The notes beneath the pieces are model-generated. The model did no database searches. It was not told the DNA's origin and was given only the letters and a program-made list of their open reading frames with translations. Shown piece after piece: positions 34,081 through 42,637 of a stretch of 56,000 bases of DNA. The translations under genes were made by a program, and so were the position numbers. The DNA lies in NCBI GenBank assembly GCA_905221605.1, contig CAJNDS010000446.1:443743-499742 (forward strand). The letters are read 5' to 3'. The stretch comes from Symbiodinium natans. Lineage: Eukaryota; Sar; Dinophyceae; Suessiales; Symbiodiniaceae. The first letter of the stretch is position 1. Each line of letters begins with the position of its first letter.

Positions 34081-34095
34081 TCCTGAAGAGCCCAG

Positions 34096-35390
34096 GAGGT
34101 CTTGTGGCAACAAGCTGCTCTTTCTGGAGATTGACCCGGGTGACTCCGAGGTCTTCATGGGTTCCCCTACTATCCCCCCCCCCCCCCCCCCCCAGGTTCC
34201 CCCTAAAACAACCTAACAACCTTAAGTAGGCTTATTAGTTATTCCAAAATAGCCTTAAATATGGTGGGCACCTTCGGGGGGGTAGTGTAGAGGGGGGTAG
34301 TACCCCTAAATCCTAAACCCTAAACCCTAAACCCTAAATCCTAAACCCTAAACCCTAAACCCTAAACCCCAAACCCTAAACCCTAAGCCCTAAGCCCTGA
34401 GCCCTGAACCCCAAACCCTCTCAGAGGGGGCTGAGTAGGGGAACCCTTGAGGTCTCCTCCGCCGCCTCGAAGGGCTTGGAAGCCATCTTCTCCTTCGAGG
34501 AGGGGCTGCGCCTTAAATTCCCAACTAAACGAAATATAATATACTATACTATCTACTATAATATATAAGATTATAGACAAACAAATATATGGTATATGGC
34601 ATATGTATATACATATATATATATATATATATATACGTATGAAAGGGCGTTCTACTTAGCGGGCCATCCCGGAGTTGAGAGTTGAAACAAAGCGCGGAAT
34701 CTTGCAGGGTAGAAGAGTCTCCCAAAGGATCCATGTACCTATGTAGTATATACTTGGGCCCTAAAGCTACTATATAGGAACCCCTTTAAGGCCCAAGTAT
34801 ATACTATATAGGTACATGGATCCTTTGGGCTTTCAGTGGCCCATCCTGGCGCGAGGTCTACGGCGCGGAGGTCCGCGAAGTGCGCACCTTGTGGAAATGA
34901 ACCCTAAAAATGGGGTCATAAACCCTATACTACTATCATTCCTATTAAGGTATATAGCCCTATACTATTATAATTCCTATTAAACGTATATAACCCCATA
35001 CTACTATAATTCCTGTTGAGGTATACGGACCAGAAGCCCTTTTAAGGTTCATGTGGTCCCCAAGGTAAGCAAGTCGCGGTGGGAGACGTCGTCGCCTGCG
35101 TGGGCACCTATCGGGTCTGCGGGAGGATTCTCGATGTCTCCGGGCTGCCCTGGGATAGGCTTTGCTGTTGATCTCGCTTTCTATTCAATATGAGTGAACC
35201 AAGTCAATAACAAGAATAATAGCCGTTGTCACTCTATATGGGGGGTAGTATCCCTAAACCCTAAACCCTAAACCCTAAACCCTAAACCCTAAACCCTAAA
35301 CCCTAAACCCTAAACCCTAAACCCAGCGCACGAGAGCCAGGTCTTCTCATACTCCATCTCGAGCCGGTGGGCCGACGTCGGCGGCGGGGC
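34096..35390 (+). CDS. Exons of an unidentified gene, perhaps the 5' part of the methyltransferase gene
   Basis: Four exons join cleanly when inverted-repeat introns are removed. About 34099-34150 (SCGNKLLFLEIDPGDSE) joins in phase 0 to 34452-about 34512 (VSSAASKGLEAIFSFEEGLR). 34837-34883 (GPSWREVYGAEVREV) joins through a GC-AG intron to 35065-about 35160 (KQVAVGDVVACVGTYRVCGR then ILDVSGLPWD). A later open block, about 35330-35390, reads SQVFSYSISSRWADVGGG. I recognise no domain. All are on the plus strand upstream of the methyltransferase exons and could be the same gene. Confidence 0.45.
34151..34451 (+). mobile_element. Family B inverted-repeat intron (introner-like)
   Basis: Starts GTCTTCATGGGTTCCCCTAC and ends GAGTAGGGGAACCCTTGAG. 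The ends are imperfect inverted complements of about 20 bp and double as GT donor and AG acceptor. GTCT stands at the element start and again just after its end. The interior holds a C18 run (34177-34195) and a CCCTAAA array (34310-34390). Removing it joins DPGDSE to VSSAASK in phase 0. A second copy is at 41811-42017. Confidence 0.6.
34721..34829. repeat. Near-perfect 40-bp hairpin, type copy of the ATGTACC foldback family
   Basis: Arms 34721-34760 and 34790-34829 are inverse complements over 40 nt with one difference that would still pair as G-U in RNA. The loop is 29 nt and contains ATAGGAACCCC. Core words are CCATGTACCTATGTAG and TATATACTTGGGCC. The acceptor of the next exon (GGCTTTCAG|T) follows seven bases beyond the right arm, so the hairpin is intronic. 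Diverged copies: 18008-18122, 31938-32005, 52119-52224, 52318-52392, 55068-55152. Confidence 0.93.
34884..35064 (+). mobile_element. Family A inverted-repeat intron with GC donor (introner-like)
   Basis: Begins GCACCTTGTGGAAATGAACC and ends TTCATGTGGTCCCCAAG. The ends are imperfect inverted repeats (CCTTG...AAATGAACCCTAAAA against TTTTAAGG-TTCAT...CCAAGG). The interior repeats TACTATNATTCCTATTAA three times. Excision joins GAAGTGC to GTAAGCAAGTC, giving one continuous reading (EVRKQVAVGD). A GC-AG pair is acceptable in dinoflagellates. Confidence 0.65.
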
Positions 35391-35724
35391 AACATTTTCA
35401 GCGCACGACACGCGCCACTGGGCTTTCTTAAGGAAGCTACACACAGCTACCAGACGAGGGTTTATTTTGATCGTTACATATTCACAACAAGAAAACTATT
35501 ACAAAAGTCACCAGAACAGATACGTATACAAAATCACACACAGGAAACTACACATAAGTTACCAGAACAGGGCAAATGTTGATGTGTACATATTCACCCA
35601 TTTGTTCTTTTTGTTTCTCTTTCTCTCCCTGTATTATGTCTATATATATATATATGTGTATATGTACATATACATATACGTATATATGCATAGTTCTTGT
35701 AGTTCCAGACCTGAAGTTGAAGTC
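35391..35724. other. AT-rich intronic spacer
   Basis: Repeated words CAAGAAAACTA, CACCAGAACAG and ACAGGAAACTACACATAAG recur two to three times, followed by a (TATA/GTATA) microsatellite at 35640-35690. No exon is visible. Confidence 0.5.
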
Positions 35725-36454
35725 CATAACAAGAGCCCAGGCAAAGCCCAGGGCCAGGGCCAAAGCCCAGCGGAGACGAAGCCCGAGGCTCCCGAGGTGC
35801 CCCCGGTTCTTCGTAGAGGTCGGGTTTAGGGTTTGGGGTTTAGGGTTTAGGGTTTAGGGTTTGGGGTTTAGGGTTTAGGGTTTAGGGTTGAGGGTTGAGG
35901 GTTGAGGGTTTAGGGTTGAGGGAACAATGAAAAACCAGCGAGAGGTACCACCCCCGCCCGAGCCGACCACGCGGCGGAGGGTCTTGTGCAAGTTCCCTGG
36001 AGACCAAGGTTGGATTCCTAATTTTGGGGGCCATATTACCCTATACCTAGGATGCCCAGTAGTGCCCTTATTCCCTTTTTGGGGGGTTTAGGTTCCCTTA
36101 TAAACCCCTTTAAGCAAAAAAGGGCACCCTGTTTAATCCTAGGTTACTGGGCAACCTAGTACCTATTGTGAGATATCTATTAAACACTTTTGGGGTCATA
36201 CTACCCCATACTACCTATGACTCCCTATTTAGTGTGAGGGATGATCTATGAATATCGCTTTCGGGGTTCATTTGGTCCCCAAGGTTTTGGATGAGCAACG
36301 GCACCTGCACCTGTGGCTGCCTTGGAGTGTGTTTGTTCAGGGGCCCTAGTCCCTATACAAGCCCTATGGAATCCATATATAGAAGATTTAAGGCTCCCTC
36401 TATTTCATATTTGCTTAAGAACCCACCTTCCCCCCCCCCCCCCCAAAAAAAAAG

Positions 36455-36485
<31 letters not shown>

Positions 36486-38294
36486 CTATATATATATAAA
36501 TGAATAAGAAAAATATGCACGTAAATCAAAAAATGAAATATTCTTCCTTATAAGGGAAATGTAGGGATGTTTATCCTTATCTTTCTGGGGTTTCTTAAGC
36601 AAATAGTAGTTATGGGGCCCCCTAAGTCCACCCAGGTAGGAGGACCGAGTGCAACTGCTTCCATCCAGAGGGTGACGATCTGAAAGAAGCCCGGGCTCGC
36701 TGGCGCAAGGAGCAGCTCGATCGTCTAGCCGCCAATGCGCAGCCAGGTGGGAGTTTCCAAGAGAATTTTTTCGGTTTAGGGTAGGATTTAGGGTTCAGGG
36801 TTTAGGGTTTAGGGTTTAGGGTCTATGGCTTAGGAATTAGGGCTTATAAAGTTTGCAAGGTTTAGGGTTCCCCCGTATCCCCACTGTTACTCTCCCCCAA
36901 AACGCATGGGAGCCCCATTTTCACCAACACCCTCCAGGTGATCCCCATTCTGAGAAAGAGAAGAAAGGGCACGCCGCACGCGCCTTGAAGCCGAACTCAA
37001 CCATAAAATTGGGTTTATTCTACCCTATACTTCTATGGTTCCTATCAAGGTAATATGAGCCATAAACCCTTTAACATTGGGGTCATTATACCCTATACTA
37101 CGATGGCTCCTATTAAGGCAATATACGCCAAATGAACCCTAAACCCTAAACCCTAAGCTCATATGGTCCCCAAGGTGCAGCGGTGTTCGCCGAGTGGCTG
37201 TGCGACGTCTTCAGCGACAAGTTGCTCCGTGGGGGCGTTGTGGACATTGCCGGCGGTCGTGGGGAGCTCGCCTTTGAACTCAGCGTGAACCTTGGGAACG
37301 ACATGAACCCTAAAAGGGTTTATGGTTCATAGACGTTCTAATAATTAACAAGTACAGTAGTACAGTGTAGTAGGAATTAAAGCAGTATAGGCACATGACC
37401 CCAATTCTTAGGGCTCATTTTCGACCCTAAACCCTAAACCCTAAACCCTACACCTTAAACCCTAAACCCTAAACCCTAATCCCTAAACCCTAAACCCTAA
37501 GCCCTAAACCCTAAACCCTAAACCCTAAAGCAAGGAAGAGGAACATACCGTGCCTCGTCTTGGATCCCCGCTGCCCCGGTGGAGAGCATCCTGCGCCATG
37601 GAACGACTGGCATGTCTCAAGACTCTTGGCTCCAAAATTTAGGGTTTAGGGTTTAGGGTTTGGGGTTTAGGGTTTAGGGTTTGGGGTTTAGGGTCTAGGG
37701 TTTAGGGTCCAGAAGCAGATGTCACTCTGTGCTGTTTCTTCCTTGATCTCCAGGATGCCAAAGACATCATAGCATTTAAGGAATCAACTAGGATGCTTTT
37801 GACTGTATAGCATTTGAGGCGGGCTGTGTTTCTGCAAGCGGTCGTGATCTTGCTCAGGACAACAGCGCACCTGGCTCAAAAGTCAACATGGGCTTCGCAG
37901 CTATGCCGAATGCCAAGAGTATGTGCTGTCCCGTCCAGTGAGGCAATGTCAAGTGCCTGTGGATAAGGCAATTCAAGTAGCACGAGCCTGGGGAAGGAGC
38001 CGTGAAGAGATCACACCTGGGTGGGAAGACCTGCGAAGCTGCCAGGTCATTGTCGGATTGCATCCAGATCAAGCGACCGGAGGCGTTATTGAGCTTGCAA
38101 GGGAGCTTGGGCGACCTTTTGCCGTGGTACCATGTTGCACATTTGCCGATGAATTTCCCGATCGTCGCTTGGAGCGAGGACCCGTTCGCACTTACGCTGA
38201 CCTTGTCGATTGGCTACAAGTTGCCGGTGGTCCTGCGACAGAGAAGGACTTCCTGCGCTTCTTCGGCAAAAACCTCGTGCTATTCTCGAAGTAG
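35725..38294 (+). CDS. SAM-dependent methyltransferase-like protein, multi-exon
   Basis: Exon pieces: about 35745-35820 (ETKPEAPEVPPVLRR), about 35930-36013 (three open frames), about 36284-36340 (LDEQRHLHLWLPW), about 36660-36750 (CFHPEGDDLKEARARWRK), about 36934-36979 (DPHSEKEKKGHAAR), 37175-about 37290 (AVFAEWLCDVFSDKLLRGG then VVDIAGGRGELAFELS), about 37545-37635 (NIPCLVLDPRCPGGEHPA), and 37858-38294 (QRTWLKSQHGLRSYAECQEY, VIVGLHPDQATGGVIELARE, FAVVPCCTF; TAG stop). DIAGGRGELAFEL is a Rossmann motif I binding S-adenosylmethionine, LVLDPR fits motif II, and GLHPDQAT...VVPCC is a conserved C-terminal block of a widespread eukaryotic methyltransferase-like family. Substrate unknown. The third-last intron is a family A inverted-repeat element. 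Confidence 0.65.
36014..36283 (+). other. Intron ending in a family A right terminus
   Basis: The right end GGTTCATTTGGTCCCCAAG is the family A right end and supplies the acceptor. The left end (GTTGGATTCC) does not match the family, so the element is truncated or fused to another one. The interior contains TGGGGTCATACTACCCCATA, typical of family A, and a segment (CCTAGGTTACTGGGCAACC) shared with 585-620. Confidence 0.5.
36424..36510. repeat. C run, A run and (TA)n microsatellite
   Basis: C14 at 36431-36444 followed by A-rich sequence and (TA)n to 36498. Intronic position within the methyltransferase gene. Confidence 0.9.
36980..37174 (+). mobile_element. Family A inverted-repeat intron with GC donor (introner-like)
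   Basis: Begins GCGCCTTGAAG and ends GCTCATATGGTCCCCAAG. Interior words CCCTATACTNCTATGGTTCC and GGGGTCATTATACCCTATAC mark family A, with a short CCCTAAA tail near 37137. Excision joins CACGCCGCAC to GTGCAGCGG and gives one reading through the methyltransferase gene (KGHAARAAVFAEW). The left TIR is more diverged than the right. Confidence 0.6.
37288..37535 (+). other. Intron made of a family A element plus CCCTAAA array
   Basis: The left part, CCTTGGGAACGACATGAACC, matches the family A left end; TTCTTAGGGCTCATTTTCG at about 37408-37426 matches its inverse. The interior has GTACAGTAGTACAGTGTAG. The right terminus is lost and a CCCTAAA array (37430-37528) fills the rest up to the next exon. 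It lies between FELSVN and NIPCLVL of the methyltransferase reading. Confidence 0.5.
37630..37857 (+). other. Intron with TTTAGGG array
   Basis: TTTAGGG/TTTGGGG from 37638 to 37710 directly follows the exon encoding LLAPKF, then unique sequence with a possible small exon after GATCTCCAG (DAKDIIAFKES, about 37755-37790), ending in the acceptor TTGCTCAG at 37857. Confidence 0.45.
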
Positions 38295-38540
38295 AAGGAC
38301 TTGCGGGCGCGACTGCCCAAAAAAGAGACTCCTAAGCACGTGGGTCAGCTTCCGGAGTGGTTGTTTGGCTTCCTCCTGTTGCCAGCCACCCTCGACCAAC
38401 CCTAAACCCTAAACCCTAAACCCTGAACCCTAAACCCTAAACCCTAAACCCATAATCCTGAGACTCATATAGACCCTACATCTTTGGGTACTCCAAGAAT
38501 GGGCCCGGGGCCATAAGTGAACCCTAAACCCTACACCCTA
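38295..38540. repeat. 3' flank of the methyltransferase gene with CCCTAAA array
   Basis: About 100 bp of unique sequence after the TAG stop, then a CCCTAAA array at 38399-38452. No polyadenylation signal of the AATAAA type is visible, which is usual for dinoflagellates. Confidence 0.6.
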
Positions 38541-38680
38541 CTTGGAGGTTCATGGTACTTATCAAGCAATGATAACTGTACTTGCAACCGTACTTTCAAG
38601 CCCTTAAGTGCCCTATTCTGGTTAGAAGTACAGTTCTTGGTGCAGTTATAAGTGTTTCATAAGCGCCATGAACCTCCAAG
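38541..38680. mobile_element. Miniature TIR element flanked by TA, second copy
   Basis: Left end CTTGGAGGTTCATGGTACTT and inverse of the right end CTTGGAGGTTCATGGCGCTT. TA flanks at 38539-38540 and 38681-38682. The same terminal sequence and TA flanks as 19117-19239, but the interiors differ. Inserted in CCCTAAA-like sequence. Confidence 0.8.
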
Positions 38681-38682
38681 TA

Positions 38683-39564
38683 ACCCTAAACCCCGAACCC
38701 TAAACCCTAAACCCTAAACGGCCCGCATGACGACTGAAGGGCCCATATCACTTGTTGGCATGGCTCGCTGCTTGCCAACTGAACTCCGTCTGTGGCAAAA
38801 GGCTTCTAGGGTTCATTCAAGGGCTTTAGGGTTTAAGGGTCCATTTAGGGTCTTAGGGTTTAGGGTTTGGTAGGTTTCATTTGAGGGTCTTAGGGTTTGA
38901 GGGTTTTAGGGTCCATTTTAGAGCTTTAGGGTTTTGCGGTTTAGCGTTTCGTTGCTTCAAGGTTTTAGGGCGTTGGGTTTTTTGGCTTTCAGGGCTCAGG
39001 GAGAGCGAAGCACTTTACCCTCTTTAAATGATGGCCCTCTAAACCCTACAAACCCCGAAGCATATACCCCAAACTTTGCCAAACCCCTAAACTCGCTAAC
39101 CCATAGCCACTTAAACCCCGAAGCCCCTAGGCCCCTAAATCCCAGCCCTTGCTGGGTGTCACGTATACATACATACATACATACATTTCTACATTCATGA
39201 GGGGCCGCATCATACAGCCAAATCAGGAGGGGTTCCGAGTTCATGGAATTTGAGTGTACTATACCCCCAAGGCCCTAGGCTCGCACCCTCAGCCCGTAGC
39301 TCCCTCAACCCTACCTGGGACTCTATTTACCTTAAACCCTAAACCCTAAACCCTAAACCCTAAACCCTGAACCAGTAATGCCTGCAGATTAGTAGTAACT
39401 ACCCTTGATGAGTATGTATAACACAGAAACAAAACTGTAGGCTAAAGAGGGTTCCCAGGTAAACCTAAAACGCTGGACCTTCAACTCTTAGGGTTTAGGG
39501 TTTAGGGTTTAGGGGTTTAGGGTTTCGGCTTTAGGGGTTTAGGGTTTAGGGTTTAGGGACCTAA
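38683..39564. repeat. Spacer with degenerate telomere-like words; possible start exon
   Basis: An open stretch at 38728-38800 begins with an ATG (MTTEGPISLVGMARCLPTEL) and could be a first exon. Degenerate TTTAGGG words run through 38810-38990, CCCTAAA-like words through 39030-39150, (CATA)n at 39164-39185, CCCTAAA at 39332-39370 and TTTAGGG at 39490-39560. Confidence 0.45.
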
Positions 39565-41585
39565 AATGCTGGAGGTTCTCTTCTGGGCTTCGCCGCGCTC
39601 TCTGCTGATGGGTCGGTGATCGCTTGGGGCGACTACCATTCTGGTGGCCAACTCCCCCCCGAGGAGCGCCTTGGAGAGGGTTTAGGGTTTTGGGCTTATC
39701 TAAGGGTAGCTTCATGGGCCTTGAAAATGGTCCCTAAACTCCCTTAAAGGGTTCTGAGGTATGGGCCCCTAATTTGTGCAGGGTATATAGGGGGTATATG
39801 TCAGGGTCCCCTTTTACGGGCCCATACTAAGGGACCATGTAACTACCCTGAGAGTTTAGGGTACAGGGGTATCGTGGTATTGCGCTTCAGGGTGTGCTGT
39901 TTTGTTGTCGGGCTTGGGGAATTGGAAACTGTAAACCCTGAACCCTGAACCCTGAACCCTGAACCCTAAAACCTAAACCCTAAACTCTAAACCCTAAACC
40001 CTAAGCAACCCTAAGCTCTCAGAAGCCCGAAGCACTGCGAGGTGCCCTGAGGTCGGACAGGAGTTGAAGAAGCTGGACGTCATCCAGATCAAGGCGTCCA
40101 GAGACTTGGGTTTGGACTTCGGGTTCAGTTTGTTTTGTTTATTTGTCATTTTTGGGTTTAGGGTTTAGGGTTTAGGGTTTAGGGTTTAGGTAACCCTAAA
40201 CCCCAAACCCTAAACCCTAAACCCCCCTCAGAACCCAGAGGTCATCGGTGCATCAGACAGTAAGGAGAGGGCTCCGCCTTCGCCGCCATCTCCAGCACTG
40301 GAACAGTGGCTCAGGGATCCAAAGCCTTATTTAGGGTTTAGGTTTAGGGTGTAGGGTTTTTAGGGTTTGGGTTTTTTAGGGTTTAGGGGGTAGGATTTAG
40401 GGTTTAGGGTTTAGGGTTTAGGGTTTTGGGTTCAGGTTTTAGGGTTTCGGGTTTTAGGGGAATACAAGAGCCGAATCGATTTTCCTTACTTAAGCATACC
40501 AGCCACCCGAAAAGCCGTTGCACAATTTAGATAGCTCTATATTTACTCTTCACATCCACCACACGTGTTTGTTGCCCCAAACCCTAAACCGTAAACCGCA
40601 CTCTGGACCCCAGAGGTGGTGTCCTGGGGACTTTCCGGTGGCTCCCTGGGCGGATACGTCAAGAACTTTGCTGGTGTCCAGTGCGCTTGGCAGCAAGGTT
40701 TCGGTTTTTGGGTTTTGGGTTTTGGGTTTTGGGTTTAGGGTTTAGGGTCTAGGGTTTAGGGTTTAGGTACCCTTTTCCACTTGTTTTAGTTCAGGGCTCT
40801 CTTATAAAGTAGCCAACCCCAAAAAAGGGGTACCCTCATTAGAATATGGGTATTTCCCAAAATAAGGGGTACCCCAAAAAGAATGGAAACCCCTTAAAAG
40901 GACCCCCCAAAATGGTACGCCTATTATCGGAAGCCCCCTAAACCCTAAACCCTAAAACAAACCCTAAACCCTAACCCCAAACCCTTGTGGGGACTGGGCT
41001 GCCAAGGTGCGTCCAAGCCAATACCTCTGCATTCGCGGCAATCCTTACCGATGGATCGGTAGACTCCTGGGGCATGGGTCGAGACACAGGCGCCCGGTGA
41101 CAAGATCCCAATCCCTGAGCCCTAAAGGTTTAGAGTTTAGGGTTTAGGGTTTAGGGTTCAGGGCCCAACACCCTAAATCCCAGAACCCGTACACACAAGA
41201 AGTGTCGTAAAGCCCTTAGGGCCCTCACGAACCCTACAAGAGCCGAATATAAGAACCCTAAACCCTAAACCCCCAAAAACCCAAAACCCTATAAGAACCC
41301 TAAGCCCTAAACCCAAAAAAAACTTTATAAATCCCAAAACCCTACAAGAACCCGAAGAGAACCCTAGGAAGCCGCATCCTCCTGCCCCAAACACAACCCT
41401 AAACCCCACAGCCCAAACCCTAAACCTTAAACACTACAGCCCAAACCCTAAACCCTAAACCCTATAACCCTACAGTATAAGAATTTGAAGAGAACCCTAA
41501 AGAAGGCGAAAATCTCCTCCTGGGTGAGGTGCCGACAGCTCGGCTGTTCAGGAGCAGCTGAGGAGCCCCCGTCTTCTCATTGAGA
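39565..41585 (+). CDS. RCC1-like repeat protein, 5' exons
   Basis: Exons: about 39565-39679 (GFAALSADGSVIAWGDYHSG), about 40049-40109 (EVGQELKKLDVIQIKASRD), about 40250-40320 (GSAFAAISSTGTVAQG), 40614-40697 (EVVSWGLSGGSLGGYVKN), 41007-41096 (CVQANTSAFAAILTDGSVDS then WGMGRD) and about 41533-41585 (GADSSAVQEQLRSP). Each is part of the repeat Q-I-Q-A-x-x-x-A-F-A-A-I-x-x-D-G-S-V-V-T-W-G...GGDSSAVQ-x-x-L, an RCC1/UVR8-like beta-propeller blade family much expanded in dinoflagellates. Exon phases do not all agree, and in the 40250 exon ASDS and GSAFAAIS lie in different frames, so part of the gene may be decayed. Introns are mostly telomere-like repeats. Exons continue after the retrotransposon. 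Confidence 0.6.
40767..40836. repeat. Short element with GGTACCCTTTT ends
   Basis: GGTACCCTTTTCCACTTG at the left and CCCCAAAAAAGGGGTACC at the right are imperfect inverted ends around TTATAAAGTAGCCAACC. Similar wording occurs near 9318-9380, 31755-31800 and 36055-36130. It lies in an intron of the RCC1-like gene. Confidence 0.5.
41100..41530. repeat. Intron of degenerate CCCTAAA words
   Basis: TTTAGGG words at 41127-41162, then degenerate repeats built from ACCCTACAAGAACCC and CCCTAAACCC to about 41500. The minus-strand open frame here is repeat-derived. Confidence 0.6.
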
Positions 41586-41761
41586 GGTTTAGGGTTTACA
41601 GGGTTTAGGGTTTACAGGGTTTATGGTTTAGGGATTAGGGTTTAGGGTTTAGGGATTAGGGTTTAGGGTTTAGGGTTTTCCCCACCTCCCCCTCCCCCGT
41701 AGTCCTTTAAGCCCTTTATGCTCAAGGGCTTCAGGGTTATTGTAATGAGGCCACAGGGTTT

Positions 41762-42108
41762 AGGCTCTTCGTGCTGGCGAAGTTGGTAGCTTTGGAGTTT
41801 TTGGGCTTAGGTTCTCATGGGTTCCCCTACTACCCCCCTCTATACTACCCCGCGTAGGCTTCCCCCATAATGAAGGGGCTAGGGACAACTAAGCTTAGTT
41901 AAGGTTATTTAAGGGGGAACCTAGGGGGGGGGGGTAGTAAGAGGCGAGTAGTACTCCTAAAACCTAAAACCTAAACCCTAAACCCATATAGAGGGGGGTA
42001 GTATGGCAACCCATGAGGTTCTTAGACCTTCGAGTCGTTGTACACTTTGAGCAAGATGTTTTCAGTGAGGTCACTGTCCTGAGAATGTCAGGGTGTCTGG
42101 CAGACCGC
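41762..42108 (+). CDS. Open reading interrupted by an inverted-repeat intron
   Basis: Left piece up to 41810 reads ALRAGEVGSFGVFGLR and right piece from 42018 reads FLDLRVVVHFEQDVFSEVTV then LRMSGCLADRL. They are in the same frame only when 41811-42017 is removed (codon AG|G split, phase 2). No domain recognised; its relation to the RCC1-like exons on either side is unclear. Confidence 0.4.
41811..42017 (+). mobile_element. Family B inverted-repeat intron (introner-like)
   Basis: Starts GTTCTCATGGGTTCCCCTAC and ends TAGTATGGCAACCCATGAG. The TIRs match over about 35 bp including CTACCCCCCTCTATA. GTTCT occurs at 41811-41815 and again at 42018-42022, as a target duplication would. The element's first bases provide the GT donor and its last bases the AG acceptor, so splicing restores the empty site exactly. 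Interior contains CCCTAAA words and a G9 run. Confidence 0.65.
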
Positions 42109-42387
42109 CTCAGGGTTCAGGGTTTAGGGTTTAGGTTTAGGGTTTAGGGTTCAGGTTTAGGGTTTAGAGTTTAGGGTTTAGGATTTAGGCTTTAGGGTGA
42201 TTTTACTGGGCAGTGCTGTTACAGGGTGAGGGAAATGAATGGGTTTCACATTCCTGGATCTAGGGCCGATTTAGCAGGGATAGGGGTCTTTTGAAGGGGG
42301 AGCAGGATTACAGGGCCCGAGCTTCACTGAAGGTAGAAGTTTTGGGTTTTGGGCTTGTAGGTTTAGGGTTTAGGGTTCGGGGTTTAG
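42109..42387. repeat. Intronic TTTAGGG arrays flanking the retrotransposon
   Basis: TTTAGGG with variants at 42110-42200 and 42355-42387. The latter array is the target of the copia insertion. Confidence 0.75.
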
Positions 42388-42392
42388 GGTTT
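42388..42392. repeat. Target-site duplication GGTTT, left
   Basis: GGTTT directly precedes the left LTR and recurs immediately after the right LTR at 51583-51587. Five bases is the usual copia integrase duplication. The sequence is part of the TTTAGGG repeat. Confidence 0.9.
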
Positions 42393-42637
42393 TGTTGCCT
42401 GAGGTTGATTGCTGTGGCGCGACTCTTCAGAGCCGGAGGCTCGAATCGAGACAGGCCAGGACATCCGACATAGAGAGGCAGCACACACTCGACATAAGCA
42501 ACTTACAGCATTGCAGATCTGCTGTGGTGTGCGTGAGAAAATCCCATGTCCGATCGCCATAATCCCATTGCCATGCCGTCCTCCAATCCACCTGATGACA
42601 TGCAATCAGTGCATAACCTGGGCCCCCCCGGCCAACA
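42393..42637 (+). repeat. Left LTR
   Basis: 245 bp beginning TGTTGCCTGAGG and ending GGCCAACA; TGTTG/CAACA are inverted ends with canonical TG...CA. It contains the ATG at 42546 that opens the gag frame, so the first 31 codons are LTR-encoded. Confidence 0.95.
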
